Shown here one piece after another: positions 49,338-58,864 of a DNA stretch of 64,000 nucleotides; the first letter of the stretch is position 1; each line of letters begins with the position of its first letter. The stretch covers positions 186,001 through 250,000 of the forward strand of contig JAAOMT010000694.1 in the NCBI GenBank assembly GCA_016748015.1. Reading direction: 5' to 3'. The DNA comes from Geosiphon pyriformis (taxonomy: Eukaryota; Glomeromycota; Glomeromycetes; Archaeosporales; Geosiphonaceae). The notes below the pieces were generated by a model. That model saw nothing but the letters and a program-made list of their open reading frames with translations, was not told where the DNA came from and ran no database searches. The translations under genes and the position numbers were made by a program.

Positions 49338-50637
49338 CTAATAATAGATAGTGGAAGCTGGTTTTTGTATTTTGAGCGAGTAATCGATATGGGGCACACC
49401 TTGAGATAAACTACCCATACTGATAATATCAATATCTTGAATAAAAGTAAATTAACGAATTAAACTCTAGCATGTTAAAAAGTACCTTTGTCGAATAAGA
49501 TAGAAATTAAATATACCTGGCGAAAAGAAATTAATAATGTTATCTTCAGTGACTCCGCCACTAGATTCGACCAAAAAGTGTTTATGAGTCCAACGAGATT
49601 TTAACGATTTCGCCACTTTTTTCAGCCCTTCACCAGACATATTATCAAGCATCACTATGTCAGCACCAGATTTGATTGCTTCATCTGCTTCTGCCTCAGT
49701 GCGGCACTCTACTTCGATTTTTAACGAGAAACTAGCGACTGAACGAGCGCGTTTCACAGCCTTTGTAATGGAACCTAGGTTTGAGGGAAAGTTAGCAAAT
49801 CATCAGAAACTTACAAAGCATAAGAGTTACCTTGACTCCAAATGTGATTATCCTTTAACATTATCATGGTGGATAAGTCAATACGATGAGTATCTGCTCC
49901 GCCAACAACCATTCCATATTTCTCCACCATTCGAAATCCTAATAAATGCTATTGTATTAATTTCTGGTGTATATTTTCAAAGATTCAGATGAATAAAAAG
50001 TTACCAGGAGTGGTTTTTCGCGTTCCTGCAATAATGCCTTTGAAGCTATGCTTCGCCTTTAAGTCAACGCAGCGTTTAGCTCTATTGAAAAACGAGCTCA
50101 GTAAAGATGGCTTTGTACAAATTTATTAATGAGGGAAGCACAGGCTCAAAAAAGGAAGTACCTCGTAGCAATGCCACTACAGCGGGCCAGTATATTCAGT
50201 GCTGTTCGTTCGCCCAAGAGTATCTTGCGCGCTGGGCCGTAAACTCGTGCTACTTCTTTGATTGGTTCAAAATGTTCTCCTTCCTCACAAACCCACTCAA
50301 CTCTAAAAATTATTTATAACATGAGTCGTAATTGGGAATTATAACGCTCTCACAGACTATCTAACCAGACCTGCAGTCCAACTGATTAAAAACTTCTTCA
50401 AAAAATGGGACACCGGCTAATATGCCCTGTTTAGAGAAGGAAGAATAGTTGAAGAGTAAAGAAATTTAAATGCGTATAGTGAAATAGACTAACAGGAGTT
50501 TTCGCCAATATTACGGCAACTTCTGGAGTTTCTCCAACGACATATCCCCCATAGTCAAATGAAGGAACATCTTCTTGTAACCAAACTTGAATGGCTTTCT
50601 TGTAATTTGGAGGAAGAAGATAACTATAAGATTCCAT
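49338..50637 (-). CDS. BNA6: Quinolinate phosphoribosyltransferase (carboxylating), 7 exons
   Basis: Exons on minus: 50494-50637, 50371-50426, 50162-50302, 50005-50081, 49831-49938, 49517-49774, 49338-49435; GT-AG introns of 56-81 bp; 293 residues (human QPRT 297). It converts quinolinate and PRPP to nicotinate mononucleotide, CO2 and pyrophosphate, the entry of de novo NAD synthesis from tryptophan. Expected active-site residues are present: ER in LLGERTALN (98-99), AGTRKTTPG (R135, K136), THRID (H157, R158), MLKDNH (K168), KIEVEC (E198), MLDN (D219) and VESSGG. It ends [14 protein letters not shown]. The start is the Met at [10 protein letters not shown]. The 3' end converges with WRAP73, with 137 bp between stops. 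Its upstream DNA is occupied by transposons from 50807 on. Confidence 0.94.
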
Positions 50638-50806
50638 TAAAATTTTTTGTGAATGGAAATGATCACCAGAAGACAGTTTTGACAAATTTATTTAAAATAA
50701 AATATTTATTTATCTGTATAACTTTTTTATTAATTTAATTACATAATGTATATACATATTTGTATAAGTGTAAATTATGTATTTTTTTTACATTTTATGT
50801 TAATAT
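50638..50806. promoter_or_regulatory. Short upstream region of the QPRT gene
   Basis: 169 bp of very AT-rich DNA between the QPRT start codon and the first base of the A2 LTR. Only this much native upstream sequence remains next to the gene. Confidence 0.5.
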
Positions 50807-51180
50807 TATTATGGTTAAAAATTATAGTTTTTATTAATTATTACATGTATTAGCCACTAATATTATATAATTAGCCACTTTATTTTTAGAAAATAATTAA
50901 TAATCTGATTATTGACCTAATTGTTAACTTAATTAATAACTTAATTATTAATCTAATTGTTAATTTGATTATTAATCATTTTAAACAGCTATATAAATAA
51001 TATATCTTTTAGCTTTAAAAAAACATATTCAAATATACAAAATATATACAAATCAAAATAATAAAAATCATTTTTAAAATATTTAATTCTTTCTAATTTA
51101 CTATCTTTTTATTTTTTTAAGTATCTAAATATTTTTGAATAAAAGATTATTTGTTAGTATTTACTTATAACTATTAGTAT

Positions 51181-51799
51181 TGTTACAGGTTGGAGTAACA
51201 AGCTAATGGATAGCAAGAGAGAACAGTATTGTATAGTGATGGAAATAAACAAAGAGGGAATTACAATAAGGGAGCGAATTAAATAAGTAGGAATTCAATG
51301 TGCGTAATCAGTCTCATAAAAATCACAGTCGCTAATCTTTTCTTAAATCTGAAGGTAGAGGAATAGTCTGTGATTGTCAACAAAATAACACTGCTGCTAT
51401 TATTCTATGCCTCAACTTGGCGATTCTTAGAATCAATAATAGGTATCATTGTGTTTTTTAATCATTTCTTTATTCAATAAATTACAAGAGCAAGCCAATT
51501 GCTTCTCAGGCTAATTCTAACAAATACAAATCAAGAAGGGGAAAAGATAAGATATGTGAATACCAACAAGTAGATACTTGAAGGTAAGGAAAGAGGAATA
51601 AGCGATTATAAGAGGAAGTAATTGATATTGTTTTATTTCGTTACTTTTATCATGTCTTTCTACAGCTAAGGGAATCATCACTTATATAGCTATCTAAAGT
51701 GGTCAACGATCACTATCTAAAAATAGGGTGGCTAATTATATGACATCAGTGGCTAATACATGTAATAACTAATAAAAACTATGGATTTCAACCATAACA
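51181..51799 (-). repeat. A1 3' LTR
   Basis: 619 bp, TGTTACAGGTTGG to TTTCAACCATAACA on plus. It is exactly 60 bp shorter than the 5' LTR because it keeps only the last of the 12-bp U3 units. Confidence 0.95.
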
Positions 51800-52600
51800 T
51801 TATCCTCTTCAAAGAGATTGAGCTCTGGTGAAATCAAGCTATTTATGGGATAGTCTATGTGAAGGATTTTGTCTAACTCAAAACTAACTAGTTTGTTGAA
51901 GTCTTTTGTGGATAGGGTATATAATACTTGAGATGAAATAAGTTTTGTATCCAAGAGACCAAATCTTTGTGTAAGAGTTCTGGCTCTTTTAGCAATGGTC
52001 AAAACTCTTAGAATATCCAATCGTATAATGCCCAAAATTTTCCCTTGTATCTCTGAAGTTGTTTTCTTCATGAGCTTCATGTCTTCTATGATTTCACCAA
52101 GATGACCATAGAGTTCTAGTTGTCTTTCATATGACAAGTTTTTGTCTATGGGCAAGATTTCTTGTATTATTTTTCCAATTGTGCTGGAAGGTGAAAGTAT
52201 CACTGCTGTTATGCTTTCCAGCAGGTATTTATCCATTTTGCCACCAATTTTTTCTCTTCTGGTAGTTGTTTTCTTTGGTCTGATAACAGTGTAAGTTCCA
52301 TTGTTGTCTGTTATGGTGGTTTGTTTTCCGATAGTCAAAGTAGCATTTGGATAGTTCTTGATCCAGTACTCATGGAGAGTATAAAAAGCGTTTTGAATGT
52401 TTTAATCCAGGAAATAATTGTTCATATTGATTGAAGATACCTCTATTTTGGGAATGGTGCATTTATTTATCTTTGATTTTTGCTGATCATTTGGGTTGGT
52501 ATTACCACAACAGGTAACCAATCAGATCATTTGTAATATTTCTTGAGTTGTGTGCTATAAACAGGGCAATTACTGAATATTGTTCCATATTGATTTTGTA
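51769..52600 (-). pseudogene. A1 pol C-terminal tail, unknown function
   Basis: The last part of pol. A 189-codon open stretch (51769-52338) ends with a stop 31 bp inside the 3' LTR, so the coding region overlaps U3. It is rich in Lys, Ile and Leu and predicted helical: RPKKTTTRREKIGGKMDKYL, DKNLSYERQLELYGHLGEII, LTIAKRARTL. No signal peptide or membrane segment is visible, so an envelope is unlikely. The same tail is recognisable in A-old1 (7610-8150) and A-old2 (31613-32011). I do not recognise a family. Confidence 0.6.
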
Positions 52601-53650
52601 GGATATATGAACCATTGTTCAAAACTTTGTTGACTATAAAAGGTCTTTTCCAGCGGCTAGAAAATTTATCACCATAGACATTGTCTCTGTCTGAACAGTA
52701 TTCTAAAACTAAGTCATCAATACTTAAGGAAAGTGTTTTATAGGTCTTTTTTTTTTGAGCTTCTCTTGAAACTATTCTATCTTTTCAAAGGCAATTATCC
52801 GTGCTTCTACCAATAAGTCAAGAATGGTACCAAGTCTTCTTTGCAAAATGTTCTTGTAATCTCCTATTGTTATTTCTTCAAAAGGTATTGTTTCTATATC
52901 TGTTTCTATTGGTAGAATTGCCATTCATCCATAGAGCAGATAAAAGGATTCATAACTTGTTATGTCATGATTCATGGTTCTGTAGGCGAACAAAGCTGAA
53001 GGCAATACTTTGTCCCATAGGTTGGTTTTTTCACTGGTTTTGGCTAGGGTTTCACATAGTGTTCTATTGAAACATTCCACTAGACTATTTGTTTGGGGGT
53101 GATAAGGGGAAGAAAGTTTATGACATATTCCCATTTTTCTGCAAAGTTCTTCAACCAGTGTACTGAGAAAAGCTCTTCCTCTGTCAGATAAAAGTTCTTT
53201 GGGACAGCCATGGTGACAAATAATATCTTCATAAATGAAATTGGCAATTGAGACTGCTGTTTGATCTGGGGTGGCTCTTGTTTCTACTCACTTTGTAAGA
53301 TAGTCAGTAGCTGTGATAATGTATTTGTTGCCATCAGGAGTTACTGTTAAAGGTCCAACAACATCTATACCAATTCTGTCAAATGGTTGACCAACAGAGA
53401 TTGGATGAATATCTTCCTTGTGATTGGGTTTTCCTTTTCTTTGGCAGGTATCACAGGTTTTGATGTATTCAGCAATGTCTTTTTCCAAGGTAGGCCAATA
53501 ATAGCAAGCTAAAGTTTTCTGAATTGTTTTTGTTTTTCCAAAGTGTCCAGCTAATGGATTAGTGTGCATATTGTAGATCACAATTTCTCTTTCTTCAAAT
53601 CTAATGACTCTCTGGGGGCAGTCAGAATCTTTTTTATTTCTTTTATATAA
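52601..53650 (-). pseudogene. A1 integrase (HHCC, DDE core, GPY/F-like module)
   Basis: Zinc domain MHTNPLAGHF...CDTCQRKG (near 53450-53580). Core: Asp in RIGIDVVGPLTVT, Asp in ELLSDRGRAF (near 53190), Glu in SLVECFNRTL (near 53075), so the DDE triad is kept. The C-terminal module FSSRWKRPFIVNKVLNNGSY is near 52600-52665. Disrupted by TGA after YLTK (near 53288, conserved Trp) and after LLYG (near 52925). Confidence 0.85.
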
Positions 53651-54672
53651 CTTAATTCCGTAAATATTATTTGGATTTGCACGTCGAGAAATAGTTTAAA
53701 AAAAATGGTTCTGGTGAATCAAATAGAAATTTGATTGTTTGTGCAAATGTTCTCTTTGCTGTTGAGTATAGTCCAGCAGGTATTGTTCTTTACCCAAAAA
53801 TTCCATTAAGGCAGAGTAGTTGTCCAAGTCCATTATCGTGTTTGTTTGTGGAGGAGTTACAAATAATTAAGTTGGTTTGGTTTGAGAGGGTTTTACTATC
53901 ACTGGATGGTAAGTTTGGAGAGAGCGTCGGCGTTTTGATGATTAGCTCCTTTGCAGTGTTGAATGTCATAGTCGAATTCATCCAAGTGGAGTATCCAGTG
54001 AGTTATCCATTTATGTTTTAGGTTTTTTTTGTTGTGTAGCCAAACCAAAGCTTGATGATCTGTTACCACCAAAAATTTTACACCTTTAAGATATTTGTCT
54101 CAGTAGCTGGTAGTCCAAACTACTGCTAAGCATTCTTGCTCTGTGACTGAGTAGTTCTTTTCTGTTGGTGTGAGAGTTTTACTGGCATATGCTACGGCAT
54201 GTTTCCTGCCATTTTCGTCTTTCTGGGAAAGAACAGCACCAAGTCTATAGCCAGATGCATCAGTATGGAGGATAAAAGATTGATCCAGATTAGGTTGCAT
54301 GAGGATAGGTTCTGTAACCAGTTTTTTCTTCAGAATTTCAAATGCTTTTTGTTGATGAGTGCCCCAGTGATAATTGATGTTTTTTCTAAGTAGCTGATTG
54401 AGAGGAGTGGCAATTTTGGAGAAATTCTTGACAAACTTGCGATAATAAGAGGCCAAACCAAGAAAAGAGTGTAGTTCATGAACATTCATTGGTTGTCTAA
54501 TGTTTTGAACTTTTTCAATTTTGGCTGGATCAGGGAAGATTCCATCTTTTGTAATAAGATGACCAAGGAACTGGGTGGATTGACATCCAAAGAATGATTT
54601 GATTGGATTGATCTTGAGGCCAGCATTTCTAAGGAGGTCAAAAACCTTTTGCAAATGTTCAAGGTGTTCATC
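53651..54672 (-). pseudogene. A1 RT thumb and RNase H
   Basis: The open stretch 54100-54654 holds the RT connection (FLGHLITKDGI, FLGLASYYRKF) and RNase H: ILHTDASGYRLGAVLSQ with Asp kept, AYASKTLTP and TEQECLAVVW. A TGA replaces Trp in SYWDKYLKG (near 54097), then VTDHQALVWL follows. A stretch of about 56 bp at about 53650-53705, absent from A-old1 and A-old2, interrupts the region between RNase H and integrase. Confidence 0.85.
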
Positions 54673-55767
54673 TCAGGTTTTTGAGTATACCATTATGTTG
54701 TCCAAGTAGACTAGAACAAAGTTTTCTTTCACTAATTCAAATACTTTGTCCATTAAGCATTGAAAAGTGGGAAGAGCATTTGTGAGACCAAAAGGCATGA
54801 CTGTGAATTCATAAGTGCCATACTTGGTGATGAAGGCAGTTTTCTTTCTGCTTTCTGGATCCATCTCTACTTGCCAGAATTCAGCAGTTAAGTCAATGGT
54901 TAAGAAGAAAGCAGCACCATAGAATTGGTCTAGCATTGCATCAATCTTGGGAAGTAGGTACATGTCTCTTTCAGTAATGGCATTTAATTGGCGATAGTCA
55001 ACACAAAAGCGTAGGGTTCCTCCTTTCTTGGATACCACTACAACCAGGAATGCCCATTTACTCTTGGTTTCCTGTATGAATTCAAGGTTTTTCATTCGGA
55101 TTATTTCCTTTTTGATAAACTTATTATTGTGCCGGTTGAATTGATAGGGCTTTAAATAGATGAAGTGAGTTTTTCTGGTGATGATGGTGTGTTGTATCAC
55201 ATGTGTATGTCCAGGAAGTTTACTTTCTTTTGAGATAACTGGGCTGTTTCTAGCCAGCAGGTTTTCAATGTCTATCTTTCTTTTTTCTGGAGAGGGTTCT
55301 CTTTGTTCTACAACCAGTGATTGGATTTTAGGTGGTTTGTTTTCAAAGAATTTTTGGACTTCTTTTATTTCTTTACAGGGTATCAAGCTAATTGGTTTCC
55401 AATTTTTGTAATAGATCAGGCAGGACATGCATTCATCACTAAGAGAATACAATGGTTTGTCGCACCAGCACTGGGCACAAAGACCATGCCACCAATAACT
55501 GTATTTGGCTTTCTTGCCTGGCTTTCTGTCAAAGATTCTTCTGAGCATGTCATAATAAGGCCAGCAGATCAGCTTGCCATTGACAATGATTCCTTCTTTA
55601 TCTGCCTTGACATTATCCAGTGGTTTGCCATTGCTGGTGAAGATAGTATAGGCGAGTTCAGTAGTTTCTTCTTGTTCTTCTTGTTCTTCTTCTTCCTCAC
55701 TTTCTTTATCATCTGATTCGTCTGATTCATTTTTTTCTGGGCTCTGCTTGGGTACTGGGGGAGTTGT
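54673..55767 (-). pseudogene. A1 Cys-rich segment and reverse transcriptase
   Basis: First an acidic Glu/Asp linker, then a Cys-rich segment WWHGLCAQCWCDKP...DECMSC (near 55430-55500). The RT boxes are AFLVVVVSKKGGTLRFCVDYRQLN, FLTIDLTAEFWQVEM, FGLTNALPTFQCLM and VLVYLDNIMVYS. The first catalytic Asp is present, but the YxDD second Asp is Asn (AAC, complement of 54697-54699). A TGA at KT-W-DEH ends the open frame at 54673. Confidence 0.85.
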
Positions 55768-56585
55768 TCAATAGTAACACTTAACCACAATGGGTTTCTT
55801 ACCACATCTGATGGTTAGTTCACAGAGTTCATAATCAAGCAAAGCTTTTGCTTTCTTGAGCCATTTATTGCCAACAATAATGGTGTATTCTTTCACTTCA
55901 GATACTTTCATATCAGTTTTAATGCTGATGCCATTGATGTGGACAGAAATAGCTTTGGCTATGCCAAGCCCTTTCTTTTTATCACCATGCACATTGGTCA
56001 TTGGTTGTGTAGATGGTTCATCAATTTTTCTGCCAATTGCTTCAAGAAAGTGTTTAGCAATAATACTAACAAATGATCCACTGTTTAGAATCAAATCAAT
56101 GAAGTAGCCAGCCACTTGGGCTTTGCAAATTAGAGGAGTGACATTGCTATTGTTAGCAAGTCCAGCTTGGCAAGGGTGTTTGTTGGTTTTGGGTGTCTTT
56201 TTCTTTGGAATCAGAGATTTGCAAAGATCTTTTCTGAATTGTGGATGGGTCATCAATTGGCCAAAGGTTATATGTGCTGGGGTTTCCATGAGGTCTTTGA
56301 CAACAGAATAGAGGCCGGATTTTTGTACTATTTCTGGGGATTCCAACTTTGGAGAGTTTTTGAAAACTTTGGCTTTTGGGGGCTCATTGTTGTCAGCAGT
56401 TGATGTAGAAGCTTTATTGGGGTCCAGAATGAAATCAACTTTGGCTTTCTTCTTCTTTCTTGTAAATTCAGAGGGGTTGGTTGCTAGTTCATCCATGTCA
56501 TGGTCATCATCAGTTAAGTTAAAAGCGAAAAAGGGGTTTTCTTCTGATTGGCTTGTACTTTCACTCTTTGAAAGTGCGCCTACCA
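55768..56585 (-). CDS. A1 pol N-terminus: linker and retropepsin-like protease (-1 frame)
   Basis: Open from the slippery site to 55768. It starts LVGALSKSESTS directly after the heptamer, then MDELATNPSEF, RKKKKAKVDF and a Pro/Lys linker. The protease is FIDLILNSGSFVSIIAKHF, with Asn (complement of 56083-56085) where retropepsins need Asp. It continues IKTDMKVSEVKEYTIIVGNKWLKKAKALLDY and ends KCYY with a TGA at a position that is Trp in A-old2. The -1 frame relative to gag implies expression by frameshifting. Confidence 0.85.
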
Positions 56586-58133
56586 GTTTAAAGGCTGATA
56601 AACAGTGGCTTCAACTAGGGGATCCTCTCCAAAGAAATTGATGTTAGCATGATTGGGTCTTTGGTTGGGCACATTGTTGTTGTTGGGTCTGTTGTTCTGA
56701 GCATCATTGTTTCTGGGAACTGGTGGAAGTAGTGGAGAATTGTTGCAATCTCTTGAAAAGTGTTCAGTTAATTCACAGCAATAGCATACAGGTGGGCTAC
56801 GATTTTGTTGTCTTTGATAAGGTGGTTGCTGGGGCTGATTGAAGTGTGGTTCAAATCTGGGTCTTTGTGGTTGTTGATTTTCTCTGACTGCTTGGGCTAA
56901 GGGCTCTAATAACTGGACAAGATTTGCTGTAAGTCTGTCTATAAACTGTTCATTTGGATCTTGAGTGTGAGTAGCAAAAGAAGTAGCAGCCATTTGAGGG
57001 GCAGGAGCCATGACAGAAACAGAAGCAAAAACTGGTAATGTGGATTCCAAGTGCATCCTTTGGTTATCTTCAATTCTTTGTGCTAATTCAATGGCCATAT
57101 CCATGGTGGGATTATTTTTCAGGGCCAGAAGGGGCCAAAGAGCATATGATAGATCAGTTCTCAATCCTTTTGTGAAGGAGTGAATTTTCTGCTCTTCTGT
57201 CCAATTTCTCCCAGAGTCTATATGTTTAATTAGCTTTCTAATAGCCTTGGCATATTCAGTTACTACTTCTCCAGGATCTTGGGTTCTTCTTTCCAATTCT
57301 ATGTGCCATTTTGATATTAATATTGGGGTTCTGAACTTGGCCTCAAATCGGGTAGTGAAAGAGGTATTTTCTTCTCCAACATTAATTGGTGTCCATCTGA
57401 TTATTCTGTGTTGAGCATTGGCATCTGTTTCTTGTGAGAACCAGGTAGCAGAAGAGCCTTGAAGGTAGCCACTAACGATTTGGAACTTGTATTCTTCATC
57501 ATACTGGTTGGCTGTGGCAGCTCTCTCAAAATCATCCAACCATTCAATTGGATCTTGTGCATCACCTCTAAATAGTGGTAGTGGGGTATTGTTTCTTCTT
57601 CCTAGAGCAGTTTGTATACCTTGGAGGGTGGCCAGAATGTTTGCTTGCATGGGGTTATTAGCCATTGGTTTAGGGGTAACTGTTTGTATAGACAAGTCTG
57701 ATTCACTTAATAAAAGATCAAAAACAGGGGCAGTTTGATAACTTTCTTCTTCTGTTTCAAAGGAAGTTTCAGTTGCTTGATGGGCAGCAATCCAAATGTG
57801 GATTTGATGATTCAGATATTCGAAATCAGGAGGCTGTTGTTCAAAAGTTGCAGAATATAAGAGCTGATTAATACTGTTGTTTCTTTCTTCAAAGTCGTTT
57901 TCAAAATAAGCTTGGTCAAAATAATAGGTTGTATAAGCTGTGTAGGTTTCAGCTAAATGCTCATTCAGGAACCAGTTCCAAAAGTTTTGGAATTGTCTGC
58001 TGGATTGTTTTTCAAGGGGGAAGCAGATCAAGCAGAAGGGCAGAGGATTAAGTTCAATGAAATCTAGGTCGTTTCTGTTGTGTGCTGCAAAGTGTTCTTC
58101 TGATTGCTGTGACAGATATGAGTAATCACCCAT
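56580..58133 (-). CDS. A1 gag, intact, 517 residues
   Basis: Full-length reading frame from ATG (58131-58133) to TAG. It has a long N-terminal part (MGDYSYLSQQ...), then a Retrotrans_gag-type capsid region: ALGRRNNTPLPLFRGDAQDP, EWLDDFERAATANQ, FKIQ-like VSGYLQGSSATWF and FTKGLRTDLSYALWP. A Pro/Gln-rich stretch is followed by a CCHC knuckle CYCCELTEHFSRDC (residues 450-463) and an Asn/Pro-rich end. It should assemble particles and bind element RNA in the cytoplasm. This is the only complete transposon reading frame of family A in the window. Confidence 0.92.
   Translation of the reverse strand: MGDYSYLSQQSEEHFAAHNRNDLDFIELNPLPFCLICFPLEKQSSRQFQNFWNWFLNEHLAETYTAYTTYYFDQAYFENDFEERNNSINQLLYSATFEQQPPDFEYLNHQIHIWIAAHQATETSFETEEESYQTAPVFDLLLSESDLSIQTVTPKPMANNPMQANILATLQGIQTALGRRNNTPLPLFRGDAQDPIEWLDDFERAATANQYDEEYKFQIVSGYLQGSSATWFSQETDANAQHRIIRWTPINVGEENTSFTTRFEAKFRTPILISKWHIELERRTQDPGEVVTEYAKAIRKLIKHIDSGRNWTEEQKIHSFTKGLRTDLSYALWPLLALKNNPTMDMAIELAQRIEDNQRMHLESTLPVFASVSVMAPAPQMAATSFATHTQDPNEQFIDRLTANLVQLLEPLAQAVRENQQPQRPRFEPHFNQPQQPPYQRQQNRSPPVCYCCELTEHFSRDCNNSPLLPPVPRNNDAQNNRPNNNNVPNQRPNHANINFFGEDPLVEATVYQPLNW
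56586..56592 (-). promoter_or_regulatory. -1 ribosomal frameshift site TTTAAAC between gag and pol
   Basis: On minus the gag codons CCT TTA AAC TGG TAG contain T TTA AAC in the exact phase of a canonical X XXY YYZ heptamer, one codon before the gag stop. The pol frame is open immediately after it in -1. Ten bases further on, ACTTTC and GAAAGT can pair around a 7-base loop, a possible stimulatory stem. The heptamer is kept in A-old1, A-old2 and A2. Confidence 0.85.
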
Positions 58134-58162
58134 ACAATGAGGGAATAAGTGAATTTTGACAA

Positions 58163-58179
58163 CCTCACAGGAAGCACCA
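58163..58179 (-). other. A1 primer-binding site
   Basis: On minus TGGTGCTTCCTGTGAGG, six bases after the 5' LTR. Its complement, CCTCACAGGAAGCACCA, looks like the end of a tRNA (T-stem CTCAC, acceptor AGGAAGC, then ACCA). An elongator Met tRNA is possible but unproven. Confidence 0.75.
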
Positions 58180-58185
58180 CTTTTA

Positions 58186-58864
58186 TGTTATGGGTTGGAG
58201 TAACAAGCTAATGGATAGCAAGGGAGAACAGTATTGTATAGTAATGAAAATAAACAAAGAAGGAATTACAATAAGGGAGTGAATTAAATAAGTAGGAATT
58301 CAATGTGCATGATCAGTTTCATAAAAATCACAGTCGCTAATCTTTTCTTAAATCTGAAGGTAGAAGAATAGTCTGTGATTGTCAACAAAATAACACTGCT
58401 GCTATTATTCTATGCCTTAACTCGGCAATTCTTAGAATCAATAACAGATATTATTGTGCTTTTCAATCATTTCTTTATTCAATGAATTACAAGAGCAAGC
58501 CAATTGCTTCTCAGGCTAATTCTAACAAATACAAATCAAGAAAGAGAAAAGATAAGGTATGTCAATACCAACAAGTAGATACTTGAAGGTAAGGAAAGGG
58601 GAATAAGTGATTATGAAAAGAAGTAATTGATATTGTTTTATTTCGTTACTTTTATCATGTCTTTCTACAGCTAAAAAAATCATCACTTATATAGCTATCT
58701 AAAATGGTCAATGACCAGATCAATGATCAGATTAATAATCAGGTCAATAGTCAAGTCATTGATCAGGTCAACGATCACTATCTAAAAATAGAGTGGCTAA
58801 TTATATGACATCAGTGGCTAATACATGTAATAATTAATAAAAACTATGGGTTTCAACCATAACA
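58186..58864 (-). repeat. A1 5' LTR with promoter elements
   Basis: 679 bp, TGTTATGGGTTGG to TTTCAACCATAACA on plus. Reading on minus: U3 with five to six 12-bp units (58710-58781), a TATA box TATATAAG (complement of 58686-58693) about 16 bp downstream, and AATAAA at the complement of 58474-58479. The TATA block is conserved in the other A LTRs. Confidence 0.95.
58710..58781. repeat. 12-bp U3 minisatellite of family A
   Basis: Units: AATGACCAGATC, AATGATCAGATT, AATAATCAGGTC, AATAGTCAAGTC, ATTGATCAGGTC, AACGATCACTAT. Unit numbers in other LTRs: one in the A1 3' LTR, seven and ten in A-old2, six and three in A-old1. Confidence 0.95.

Noticed and set aside
51769-52338. Envelope gene in family A
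   Set aside because: No signal peptide, no membrane segment and no Cys pattern; it is the continuation of pol.
52900-55800. APOBEC-like hypermutation of A1 cDNA
   Set aside because: The coding-strand lesions are mostly G-to-A, but the LTR pair shows both C-to-T and G-to-A changes, and fungi have no known APOBEC3. Cytosine methylation decay is simpler.
58163-58179. tRNA gene at the primer-binding site
   Set aside because: Only 17 bases match a tRNA 3' end. No A box, anticodon arm or cloverleaf is present. I found no convincing tRNA or rRNA gene in the window.
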